Below, piece after piece: positions 16,610-23,911 of a DNA stretch of 49,209 bases. The notes beneath the pieces were generated by a model. That model saw only the letters and a list, made by a program, of their open reading frames with translations, did no database searches and was not told the origin of the DNA. The translations under genes were made by a program, and so were the position numbers. The DNA is from Bacillota bacterium (GTDB lineage: Bacteria > Bacillota > Clostridia > Lachnospirales > Lachnospiraceae): assembly GCA_023409835.1 (NCBI GenBank), contig JAEYQV010000073.1:1-49209 (forward strand), given 5' to 3'. The stretch's first letter is position 1, and each line of letters opens with the position of its first letter.

Positions 16610-18370
16610 ATGAGTAAGAAGATGAGAAAACTACTATCCTACTATCGCCCATATCGGGGACTGTTTTTGGCAGATATGCTCTTTGCACTGATATCTGCTG
16701 CGATCTCTTTGGTATATCCGATGATAGTCCGTTATATTACCAATAATGTATTAGTGAAGTATGAAATGTCTCAGGCGTCACCGATTATCATAAAGCTGCT
16801 GTTTATGATGCTTGGCCTAGTAATTCTGGAGTTCTTCAGCAATTATTTTACTGCCTACCAGGGACATATCATGGGTGCCAAGATGGAGTACGATATGCGG
16901 AATGACATCTTTGAGCACTATCAGAAATTATCCTTTAATTTTTATGACAATCAAAAGACCGGTCAGCTGATGACCCGTATCACGAATGACCTGTTCGATG
17001 TCACGGAGCTGTGCCATCACGGCCCGGAGGACATTGTGATATCCGTCATCAAATTCGTCGGTGCCTTCATCATTCTGGTCCGGATTAACCTGCCGTTGAC
17101 TCTGATCGTATTCGCTTTCCTGCCGATTATGTTTTTCTTTGCATATTATATGAGGGGAAAGATGAGTCGGGCTTTTCGTAAGAACAGGGAGCGGATCGCG
17201 GATATCAATGCCCAGATTGAGGATAATCTGTCCGGTATCCGGGTTGTAAAATCCTTTGCCAATGAAACGGTTGAGATTGAGAAGTTCATGCAGGGAAACT
17301 CCAGATTCGTTGACAGCAAACGTAACAGCTATTGGAACATGTCAGCCTTCCATTCGGGCCTGAACCTGTTCACCGGTCTGATCAATATTGCAGTTATCGC
17401 CGGTGGCGGTCTCTTCATTACCCATAGGATTATCAATATAGGAGATCTCCTTACCTTCCTGCTCTATATAGGCAATCTGATCGATCCTGTCAAGAAGCTG
17501 ATCAACTTCACGGAAACCTTCCAGAACGGAATGACGGGTTTTGATCGCTTCTTTGAGATTATGGAGATACAGCCCGATATTGTAGACAAGCCGGGGGCAT
17601 TAACGCTGCATGAGGTGAAGGGCGAGATTGAGTTCAAGGATGTGGCATTTAAATATAATGATACTTCAGCCGAGGTGTTCCGTGATATTAACCTGAAGGT
17701 CCAAGCCGGTGAATATGTGGCCTTAGTCGGCTCCTCGGGAGTGGGGAAAACAACAATGTGCAGTCTGATTCCCCGTTTTTATGAGGTGTCGGAGGGTAGT
17801 ATTACCATTGACGGCATCGACATTAAGGACCTAAGGCTAAGATCCCTGAGGGAGAATATCGGTATCGTGCAGCAGGAGGTATATCTTTTTGCCGGTACAG
17901 TTCTCGATAATATCCGCTATGGCAGACCCGAGGCTACAGAGGAAGAGGTCATGGAGGCGGCGAAGAATGCCAATGCTCATGATTTCATCAAGGAGCTTCC
18001 GGAGGGCTACCATACCTATATCGGTCAGAGGGGCATCAAGCTGTCCGGAGGGCAGAAGCAGCGCTTAAGTATTGCCAGGGTATTCCTGAAGAATCCACCG
18101 ATTCTTATTTTTGATGAAGCAACCTCCTCCTTGGATAATGAAAGCGAGAAGGTGGTTCAGGATTCTCTTGAGAAGCTGGCGAAAAACCGTACGACCTTTG
18201 TCATTGCTCACAGACTAACAACCATTAAGAATGCTAAGAGAATCCTGGTACTTACTGAGGATGGCATTAAGGAATCCGGCAGCCACGAAGAGCTGCTGCA
18301 GAAAAACGGCATTTATGCCGGGCTATATCGGATGACCTTCGACAGGAAGGAAGCTAACGAGAGAGAATAA
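16610..18370 (+). CDS. ABC exporter half-transporter (fused membrane and ATPase domains)
   Basis: Type IV exporter of the MsbA/BmrA kind, expected to work as a homodimer; the substrate (drug, lipid or peptide) cannot be told. ATG 16610 has GGAGGT at 16600-16605, giving 586 residues; an upstream 22-residue extension crosses the leader hairpins and is rejected. Six membrane spans lie in roughly residues 18-310; the nucleotide-binding domain has Walker A GSSGVGKT at 374-381, signature LSGGQKQR from 478, Walker B ILIFDEATSSLD near 500 and the switch His in IAHRLTT. It stands alone with its own promoter and terminator. Confidence 0.93.
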   Translation: MSKKMRKLLSYYRPYRGLFLADMLFALISAAISLVYPMIVRYITNNVLVKYEMSQASPIIIKLLFMMLGLVILEFFSNYFTAYQGHIMGAKMEYDMRNDIFEHYQKLSFNFYDNQKTGQLMTRITNDLFDVTELCHHGPEDIVISVIKFVGAFIILVRINLPLTLIVFAFLPIMFFFAYYMRGKMSRAFRKNRERIADINAQIEDNLSGIRVVKSFANETVEIEKFMQGNSRFVDSKRNSYWNMSAFHSGLNLFTGLINIAVIAGGGLFITHRIINIGDLLTFLLYIGNLIDPVKKLINFTETFQNGMTGFDRFFEIMEIQPDIVDKPGALTLHEVKGEIEFKDVAFKYNDTSAEVFRDINLKVQAGEYVALVGSSGVGKTTMCSLIPRFYEVSEGSITIDGIDIKDLRLRSLRENIGIVQQEVYLFAGTVLDNIRYGRPEATEEEVMEAAKNANAHDFIKELPEGYHTYIGQRGIKLSGGQKQRLSIARVFLKNPPILIFDEATSSLDNESEKVVQDSLEKLAKNRTTFVIAHRLTTIKNAKRILVLTEDGIKESGSHEELLQKNGIYAGLYRMTFDRKEANERE

Positions 18371-18416
18371 TAACAAAGCAGTTGATCAATCGATATTTTA
18401 TGATCATAAAATAACC

Positions 18417-18455
18417 ATAAATCCCACACTTTTCCTAGGTCTGGGATTTATTTTT
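18417..18455 (+). terminator. Intrinsic terminator after the ABC exporter
   Basis: ATAAATCCCA (18417-18426) pairs with TGGGATTTAT (18442-18451), followed by TTTT. Confidence 0.85.
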
Positions 18456-18517
18456 GCTTAAAAGAATAGCATATGAATTTTTAGTCCAAGAGTCATTTGC
18501 CGCCATCGGTATTATAT

Positions 18518-18558
18518 GTTCCATAAATTTCTTTGCCAGAGCAGTCGTTTTATGGAAC
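18518..18558. other. Inverted repeat in the gap before the sigma factor gene
   Basis: GTTCCATAAA (18518-18527) and TTTATGGAAC (18549-18558) are perfect 10-bp arms 21 bp apart. It lies about 70 bp before the sigma gene promoter in the 346-bp gap 18371-18716, which otherwise holds the exporter terminator and that promoter. It could be a regulator site. Confidence 0.4.
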
Positions 18559-18628
18559 GGAAATCATTTATACCGCGTCTAATTGTCAGAAAGGTAGCGA
18601 AAGAGAATTAATGCATCCATTTTATCAT

Positions 18629-18657
18629 TTACATCGTCTGGTAGTACATGTATACTA
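18629..18657 (+). promoter_or_regulatory. Promoter of the sigma/anti-sigma operon
   Basis: TTTACA at 18629-18634, 17-bp spacer, TATACT at 18652-18657. It looks like a housekeeping promoter; no typical ECF autoregulatory -35 (AAC motif) was recognised. Confidence 0.6.
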
Positions 18658-18716
18658 TATCAATACAGTATATGGAAGACGGATGTTATAAAGGTAGAGT
18701 ATAGGGGGATAATAGG

Positions 18717-19265
18717 ATGCATAAGGAAATACAAAACGACATCTCCGAAAAAATACCTGCATATGAAATAGAAACCTTAATGAGACAATATGGTAATGAT
18801 GTGCTGAGAACAGCATACATGTATGTCAAGGATGTCCATACTGCAGAAGATATTTTTCAGGATGTATTTATCAAGGTGAACCAAAAGCTTTCCACCTTTG
18901 AGGGAAACTCAAGCATCAAAACCTGGATTATCCGGATCACGATCAATACCTGCAAGGATTATTTGAAGAGCGCCTGGAACAGGCGGGTCGTACCGATGAT
19001 GGAGTATCAGGAGGATGCGATTATCAGTGAATCGGATTATAATGAGGTTGAGAAGCAGGATACGAACAATATGATCAGACAAACCGTTCTGGCTCTGCCG
19101 GAGAAATATAGGGATGTTGTACTCTGTGTTTACTTTCAGGAAATGACAATAACGGAAGCAGCACAAACACTTGGCATTGCAGAGGGTACGGCTAAGAGCC
19201 GGTTGTCGCGAGCCAGACTAAGGTTAAAAGAGGTTTTGGAAGGGAGGATTTCAGATGAGCTTTGA
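18717..19265 (+). CDS. RNA polymerase sigma factor, sigma-70 family, ECF type
   Basis: The 182-residue protein has only sigma regions 2 and 4, as in ECF sigma factors. Region 2 spans about 25-95 with TAEDIFQDVFIKV, the hydrophobic core SIKTWIIRITINTCKDYL and a basic stretch; region 4 (about 125-178) contains EMTITEAAQTLGIAEGTAKSRL, the helix-turn-helix for the -35 element. AGGGGG at 18702-18707 serves the start. The stop overlaps the next start by 11 bp, so it is coupled to its probable membrane anti-sigma factor. The stimulus and regulon are unknown. Confidence 0.93.
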   Translation: MHKEIQNDISEKIPAYEIETLMRQYGNDVLRTAYMYVKDVHTAEDIFQDVFIKVNQKLSTFEGNSSIKTWIIRITINTCKDYLKSAWNRRVVPMMEYQEDAIISESDYNEVEKQDTNNMIRQTVLALPEKYRDVVLCVYFQEMTITEAAQTLGIAEGTAKSRLSRARLRLKEVLEGRISDEL

Positions 19266-20286
19266 TCAAAAGAAAAGCGATAGCATAGAAATTGACGAAT
19301 TGAATATAAAATCACATCTGAACACTTCCCTCGATATCGAAGGAATTAGTGTATCAGAGGATTTAATTAATAGAACCCTGGAGGCAATCAAAAAACAGCC
19401 ACAGCCTGCTCCGGCTCCGTTTGACGCTGCACCCGCAGCAGGAAAGGGAGAACCGATGAATATAACTGAGCAGAAGAAGGTCATTACCTGGACGAGATTG
19501 ATCCGAAGCTTAACTGCAGTTGCAGCTGCCTGCCTCCTAATTTTCATTGGTATGAAATCCCTGGATTTCAGTAAGAAGGATGCTACCAAGGATTCAGCAC
19601 GGAATACGGAGCTAAGCTTAACGTATGGCATAGCGGGAAATGGAAAGTCTGCTGAGGCGCCCCAAAGGGCCTCTGATACCGCTGCAGGAAGTAAGGCCTC
19701 TGATGCCGATTCAGGAAGTATGGCTTTCGATGCTGCAGTCCAGGAGGGAGAGCAGCAGACTCAGTTAAAGGCTGACGAAGACAAGGCCAAGGTGGACATC
19801 GCAGCGAATAGTACAGAAGCAGATAGTAGTACAAAACAGGATAATAGTTTAACGATGGGAATTGCTTCGACGGGAGAAGCTGCCACTGCACCAAAGGAAG
19901 AAAGTGCATACAGTGACATCTATACCTTATCCTTCCGGGATATTTGCCCCATTATACCGGAAGCAGTGGAATCTGTAAGCATTACGGAGACTTTAACCGA
20001 TAATTCCGTTTTTCTGTCAGACAATACGGATATCAGTGAATTCTATGCTCTAATGGAGCTGAATTCTTTTGCGGAAGGGTCGGAATCCTCAGGAGTCAGC
20101 TACTATATCGTCAAGATCAGCAGTGAAGGGGCTGCTTTTGCAATAACGGTGGAAGATAATTATATCCTTACCAGTTATTCCTTTGGAGAAGAGAAGACAG
20201 ACAGCCGCTACGTGACGGGAAATCACCAACAGCTGCTTCAGGATTTGGGAGTATTTTATAGCAAATTCATGAAAATAAAGAAGTAA
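19255..20286 (+). CDS. Probable transmembrane anti-sigma factor
   Basis: The 343-residue protein has a cytoplasmic N-terminal part of about 85 residues, a single span at about 86-104, and a large extracytoplasmic part. The first portion of that part (roughly 110-215) is a low-complexity Ala/Ser/Asp/Lys-rich linker; the rest looks like a compact domain. No zinc HxxxCxxC motif is visible, so it is not a classic ZAS-type anti-sigma. The assignment rests on the 11-bp overlap with the sigma gene and on topology. The outer domain would be the sensor, but its ligand cannot be named. Confidence 0.7.
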   Translation: MSFDQKKSDSIEIDELNIKSHLNTSLDIEGISVSEDLINRTLEAIKKQPQPAPAPFDAAPAAGKGEPMNITEQKKVITWTRLIRSLTAVAAACLLIFIGMKSLDFSKKDATKDSARNTELSLTYGIAGNGKSAEAPQRASDTAAGSKASDADSGSMAFDAAVQEGEQQTQLKADEDKAKVDIAANSTEADSSTKQDNSLTMGIASTGEAATAPKEESAYSDIYTLSFRDICPIIPEAVESVSITETLTDNSVFLSDNTDISEFYALMELNSFAEGSESSGVSYYIVKISSEGAAFAITVEDNYILTSYSFGEEKTDSRYVTGNHQQLLQDLGVFYSKFMKIKK

Positions 20287-20475
20287 GCGTAATAAAGAGC
20301 TAAGTGAATATAAGAACTAAGAATAATAAAAGAACTTAGAGTAATAAAGAACAAAAGAGTAATAAAAGAATAAAAGAATAAAAGAGTAATATTAGAGCTA
20401 AGAGTACTATTGGTACTAAGGGCAATATTATTACTAAGGTGATATTAGTACTAAATGTAATATTAGAGCTAAGAT
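20287..20475. repeat. A-rich low-complexity region of degenerate short repeats
   Basis: Between the anti-sigma gene and a terminator, variants of AGAGTAATAAAAGAA and GAGCTAAG recur. GTAATATTAGAGCTAAGA occurs exactly at 20386 and 20457, 71 bp apart. No open frame or clear hairpin is present. It looks like decayed or slippage-grown tandem DNA within the 3' untranslated region. Confidence 0.65.
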
Positions 20476-20503
20476 AAATGGGGCTGTCGCGACAGCCCCA
20501 TTT
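20476..20503. terminator. Bidirectional terminator, 28-bp perfect palindrome
   Basis: Arms 20476-20488 and 20491-20503 are perfectly complementary around GC, with core GGGGCTGTC/GACAGCCCC and outer AAAT/ATTT. It sits between converging genes, with T-rich DNA on both sides, so it can serve both strands. Confidence 0.8.
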
Positions 20504-20531
20504 CATATATCAATTTAGTTAAACTGCAAAA

Positions 20532-20804
20532 TTACTGCTCATCTTCCGGAAGTGTATCGGTTTCCGCTGCTTCAGCATCTGCTCCGTCATTTTCTGAGGT
20601 GATATTGATGGATACATACTCCCTGCCTTCTGCATCCTTCTCAGTTTCATCGTCTTCCGCTTCAAAATCTTCAAAATCATCTTCAAACTCATCAAAATCA
20701 TCGGAGGAATCTTTCTTTATTACATTCTTGTAAAGATAATAAGCGCCTGCAGCCAGTGTAGCAACTGAGAGGGTACCAAATATAAACTTTCCAAGCTTCT
20801 TCAT
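20532..20804 (-). CDS. Small single-span membrane protein with acidic tail
   Basis: Ninety residues: N-terminal KKLGKF, a hydrophobic segment at about 8-25 (GTLSVATLAAGAYYLY), a short basic patch, then a tail rich in Asp and Glu with repeated DFEDF-like units and no obvious fold. The topology resembles YtxH-like small membrane proteins, but it is not a confident member. AAAGG lies about 13 nt before the start. Two TATAAT-like sequences on the minus strand (plus-strand positions 20848-20853 and 20866-20871) may be its -10. It is divergent from the xylanase gene. Function unknown. Confidence 0.7.
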   Translation of the reverse strand: MKKLGKFIFGTLSVATLAAGAYYLYKNVIKKDSSDDFDEFEDDFEDFEAEDDETEKDAEGREYVSINITSENDGADAEAAETDTLPEDEQ

Positions 20805-20960
20805 ATGGGTTCATCATCCTTTCCTAATATTAAGTGATACGCTAATAATTATATACTATTCTACTATTATAATTCTGTTTCACAAAAAAATAAAGTAAAA
20901 AATTCTTTGTTTTGAATAATTTGCTAATTGAAGGATAGAAAACGGTTTTTCAAATAAAAT

Positions 20961-20989
20961 TTGACATAATTCTCATAATTTGGTACTGT
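20961..20989 (+). promoter_or_regulatory. Promoter of the xylanase gene
   Basis: TTGACA at 20961-20966, 17-bp spacer, TACTGT at 20984-20989 with TG at 20981-20982 (extended -10). Confidence 0.65.
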
Positions 20990-21034
20990 TTGTAATATAT
21001 AGGTGTAACAGTTCGAAAGGAGAAATGATTAAGA

Positions 21035-22279
21035 ATGCTGATTAAGAAGAGAATCCGATTCATACTCTTGAGCGTTATTATGATTGTGGCATCACTGGCA
21101 GGTTGTAAGAATGATAAGATAAATGCAGTACCCCCCGCACCGACAACAGAGCCGACAGAGGCAGTTACTCCCACAGAAGCTCCGGCACCAACCGATGCCC
21201 CGACTCCTAAGCCGGTTACGATTGATTATAAGACGGCGGCTATAAAGGATATTTATGCGGATTATTTTCTGGTTGGAGGAGTGATCGGCAGCAATGGTAT
21301 CATCAATTCTGCAATTTCTGATATCATTACGACGAATTTTAACAGTATAACCATGGAAAATGAATTAAAGCCAAGTTCGCTACTGAATTATACATTATCT
21401 ATTTCTGATCCGAAATATGATGACAGTCCGGCAATTAATTATAGCACGCTTGATTTAACTTTGAAATTTGCCAGGGATAATCAGCTTAAGATGCGAGGCC
21501 ATACACTGGTATGGCATAGCCAGACACCCCGCTGGTTTTTCACCGAAGGTTATTCAATGAAGTCAGAGGCTCCGCTGGTATCCAAGGAGCTTATGCTGAA
21601 GCGTATGGAGAATTATATCAAGCAAATTTTGGAGTATACGCAGACGAACTATCCCGGTGTCATATATGCCTGGGACGTTGTGAACGAAGCAATTGAGCTT
21701 AACAACGGACATCCGGACGGATTGCGCACGGAGAGCCTGTGGTATGAGACCATCGGCGACGAATATATAGAAAAAGCCTTTGAATATGCTAGAAAATACG
21801 CAGATCCGGAGGTTAAGCTATTCTATAACGATTACGGTACGGAAAATTCCCTTAAGGCTTCTGCCATTAAGAAGCTGGCGGCTAAGCTTCAGGCAGAGGG
21901 AACGATTGACGGTATCGGTATGCAGACCCATATCGGAATTGATTCACCCTCCGTATCCGACATAGATCAGACCTCCCGTTCCCTGGCAGAGCTAGGACTG
22001 GAGCTTCAGGTTACAGAGCTTGATATGGACATGAAGACGAATACACCGGAGGATATTGCAAAGCAGGCCACCAGATATAAGAGACTTTTTCTTTTCTATA
22101 AGAAATGGGTGGAGGACGGCATTAAGCTGACCAGTGTTACCTTTTGGGGGACCACGGACGACAGATCCTGGCTTAATAAGGCAAATGTGCCCAGCTATCC
22201 TTTGCTGTTTGATTCCAAATTCCAGAAGAAGCCGGCATATTTCGGTGTAATCCAGGACCCGGATATTCCGCTTTATTAA
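21035..22279 (+). CDS. Endo-1,4-beta-xylanase, GH10, lipoprotein
   Basis: Hydrolyses internal beta-1,4 bonds of xylan outside the cell. The 414-residue precursor begins with a lipoprotein signal: basic MLIKKRIR, a hydrophobic stretch, and lipobox LAGC with Cys at about 24, so it should be lipid-anchored. A Thr/Pro/Ala linker (about 35-60) leads to the GH10 barrel: MENELKP, GHTLVWHSQTPRW, the acid/base Glu218 in WDVVNE, GIGMQTH, and the nucleophile Glu328 in VTELDMD, then SVTFWGT. No dockerin or carbohydrate-binding module is visible, so it is not an obvious cellulosome part. AAAGGAG precedes the start. It is a single-gene unit with its own promoter and terminator. Confidence 0.93.
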   Translation: MLIKKRIRFILLSVIMIVASLAGCKNDKINAVPPAPTTEPTEAVTPTEAPAPTDAPTPKPVTIDYKTAAIKDIYADYFLVGGVIGSNGIINSAISDIITTNFNSITMENELKPSSLLNYTLSISDPKYDDSPAINYSTLDLTLKFARDNQLKMRGHTLVWHSQTPRWFFTEGYSMKSEAPLVSKELMLKRMENYIKQILEYTQTNYPGVIYAWDVVNEAIELNNGHPDGLRTESLWYETIGDEYIEKAFEYARKYADPEVKLFYNDYGTENSLKASAIKKLAAKLQAEGTIDGIGMQTHIGIDSPSVSDIDQTSRSLAELGLELQVTELDMDMKTNTPEDIAKQATRYKRLFLFYKKWVEDGIKLTSVTFWGTTDDRSWLNKANVPSYPLLFDSKFQKKPAYFGVIQDPDIPLY

Positions 22280-22303
22280 GCATAATCTATATTGATAAGA
22301 AAT

Positions 22304-22355
22304 AAAGACCTTGGTAAAAATAGATCAGAGCATCTTTTTCCGAGGTCTTTCATTT
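22304..22355 (+). terminator. Terminator after the xylanase gene
   Basis: AAAGACCTTGG (22304-22314) pairs with CCGAGGTCTTT (22340-22350) with one G-T, followed by CATTTATT. The T-run is imperfect. Confidence 0.65.
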
Positions 22356-22473
22356 ATTCATGGAGGGAATCGTCCGGCACCCCTCTAATCGTAATTTAAC
22401 TTTACTTTTGAAAACGGATATTCTAAAATGATGTGGAATGTCAATTCGTAAGAGGTATAAGGAGGAACATACT

Positions 22474-23676
22474 TTGAACATTGGGTTATTTACAGAAACC
22501 TATTATCCAGAGATTAACGGAGTTGCAACATCGTCCTATATGCTGAAAAATGAGCTGGAGAAGAGGGGGCATCATGTATATGTGTTTACAACAACCACAC
22601 CCGGCGCACCGAAGCATGAGCTCAATGTATTCCGTGTTCCCAGCATTCCGTTCTTATTCATAACCGAGCGCAGAGTCGGACTATTCTATCAACCCAGGCT
22701 GGCTACTCTGATTAAGAAATTAAACCTGGATATTATTCATACGCAGACAGAATTCTCCCTGGGAATCTTTGGACGAATTATGGCAAGAGAGCTGAGATTG
22801 CCGATTGTGCATACTTACCATACAATTTATGAAGATTATACCCATTACCTGACTCACTTTAAGGCTTTGGACCGCAGGGCGAAGGCCTTTGCCAGAGTCT
22901 ATTCTAAGGTTGTGTGTAATACGGTGGAGCAGGTGATTGCTCCTACGGAGAAGACCAGACAGCTTCTCTTAAAATACAGCGTTCATAAGGATATCTCTGT
23001 GATTCCTACCGGAATTGATCTCCACAAATTTGATCGTTCTAACTATTCTGAGGAAGCTGTCCGTGCAATAAAGCTGCAATACGGTATCCGCCCCGGTGAT
23101 AAGGTGCTCCTATATCTTGGACGAATTTCCCAGGAAAAGAATCTGGAAGAGGTAGTTATGGCAATGCCGGAATATATGAAGACGAGAGAGAGGGTCTTGT
23201 TCCTGGTCGTAGGAGGAGGCCCGGCTCTGGATAAGGTGAAGGAGCTGGTCCGTGAACTAAGGCTGACGGATCGATTCATATTTACCGGTCCCCAGCCCTG
23301 GGATACCATAGGATTATATTACAGGCTGGGTGATGTGTTTGTAAGTGCTTCCCGCAGTGAAACCCAGGGACTTACCTACATGGAAGCACTTGCTTCCGGG
23401 GTTCCGGTAGTTGCCAGGGAAGACAAATGTCTGGAGGATATTCTGGAGGAAGGGGTAAACGGATATACCTTTACAAACCCCCAGGGCTTATACCATGGTC
23501 TGGATCAGATTCTTTTTATGGATAAGCACACGGATTACTCTGCAAATGCCGAGTATAAAGTTAAAAAATACTCTACAAAGGAATTTGCCTGTCAGGTGGA
23601 ACGAGTTTATAAGCAGGTATTATCCCGTGACCGGGTCTATACCAGAAGGCAGAACTATAGGGCGAAGAAGATATGA
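22474..23676 (+). CDS. GT4-family glycosyltransferase, diacylglycerol glucosyltransferase-like
   Basis: The first residues MNIGLFTETYYPEINGVAT match GT4 enzymes that glucosylate diacylglycerol; a membrane glycolipid role is likely but not proven. TTG at 22474 is taken as the start because AAGGAGG lies at 22459-22465; the ATG-initiated longer frame (22438) would put the ribosome site inside the gene. The 400 residues show two Rossmann lobes: the acceptor lobe with HTYHTIYEDYTHY and the donor lobe with VIPTGID, LLYLGRISQEKN and the EX7E motif SETQGLTYMEALASG. A basic C terminus could aid membrane binding. It is monocistronic. Confidence 0.88.
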   Translation: MNIGLFTETYYPEINGVATSSYMLKNELEKRGHHVYVFTTTTPGAPKHELNVFRVPSIPFLFITERRVGLFYQPRLATLIKKLNLDIIHTQTEFSLGIFGRIMARELRLPIVHTYHTIYEDYTHYLTHFKALDRRAKAFARVYSKVVCNTVEQVIAPTEKTRQLLLKYSVHKDISVIPTGIDLHKFDRSNYSEEAVRAIKLQYGIRPGDKVLLYLGRISQEKNLEEVVMAMPEYMKTRERVLFLVVGGGPALDKVKELVRELRLTDRFIFTGPQPWDTIGLYYRLGDVFVSASRSETQGLTYMEALASGVPVVAREDKCLEDILEEGVNGYTFTNPQGLYHGLDQILFMDKHTDYSANAEYKVKKYSTKEFACQVERVYKQVLSRDRVYTRRQNYRAKKI

Positions 23677-23766
23677 ACAAACCCATACGATAAAGTAACC
23701 GGAAGCAGCTAAGAAGGGGATGCAATTTATGGGCCTTAAGAAAATATTAAGCAATGCGACAAGATT

Positions 23767-23795
23767 TTGACAAAAAAATGTTGTTATGATACTAT
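23767..23795 (+). promoter_or_regulatory. Strong promoter of the secreted Ig-like protein
   Basis: TTGACA at 23767-23772, exactly 17 bp, TACTAT at 23790-23795 with extended TG at 23787-23788. Transcription would start near 23802, giving a leader of about 110 nt. Confidence 0.75.
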
Positions 23796-23835
23796 ATATG
23801 GTAGTATCTTTTTTTCTTATGGGACATTTGCGCCC

Positions 23836-23884
23836 CTTAGGATATATACGAACAGTTAACAGGATGGCAGCCATCCATCCTAAG
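23836..23884 (+). promoter_or_regulatory. Structured leader of the Ig-like protein gene
   Basis: CTTAGGAT (23836-23843) pairs with ATCCTAAG (23877-23884); inside lies GGATGG-CAG-CCATCC (23862-23876). The structure ends about 15 nt before the AGGAGG at 23899-23904. It lacks the conserved cores of the riboswitch classes I compared it with, so no ligand is proposed. Confidence 0.45.
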
Positions 23885-23911
23885 CAACGACAGAGTATAG
23901 GAGGAAGTAGA

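Noticed and set aside
23729..23770. A 13-residue open frame with a ribosome-like site upstream of the Ig-like protein
   Set aside because: It overlaps the -35 of the strong promoter, is very short and has no known counterpart.
23802..23911. c-di-GMP riboswitch before the secreted protein
   Set aside because: The conserved GNRA receptor and core bases of class I and the pseudoknot core of class II are not recognisable.
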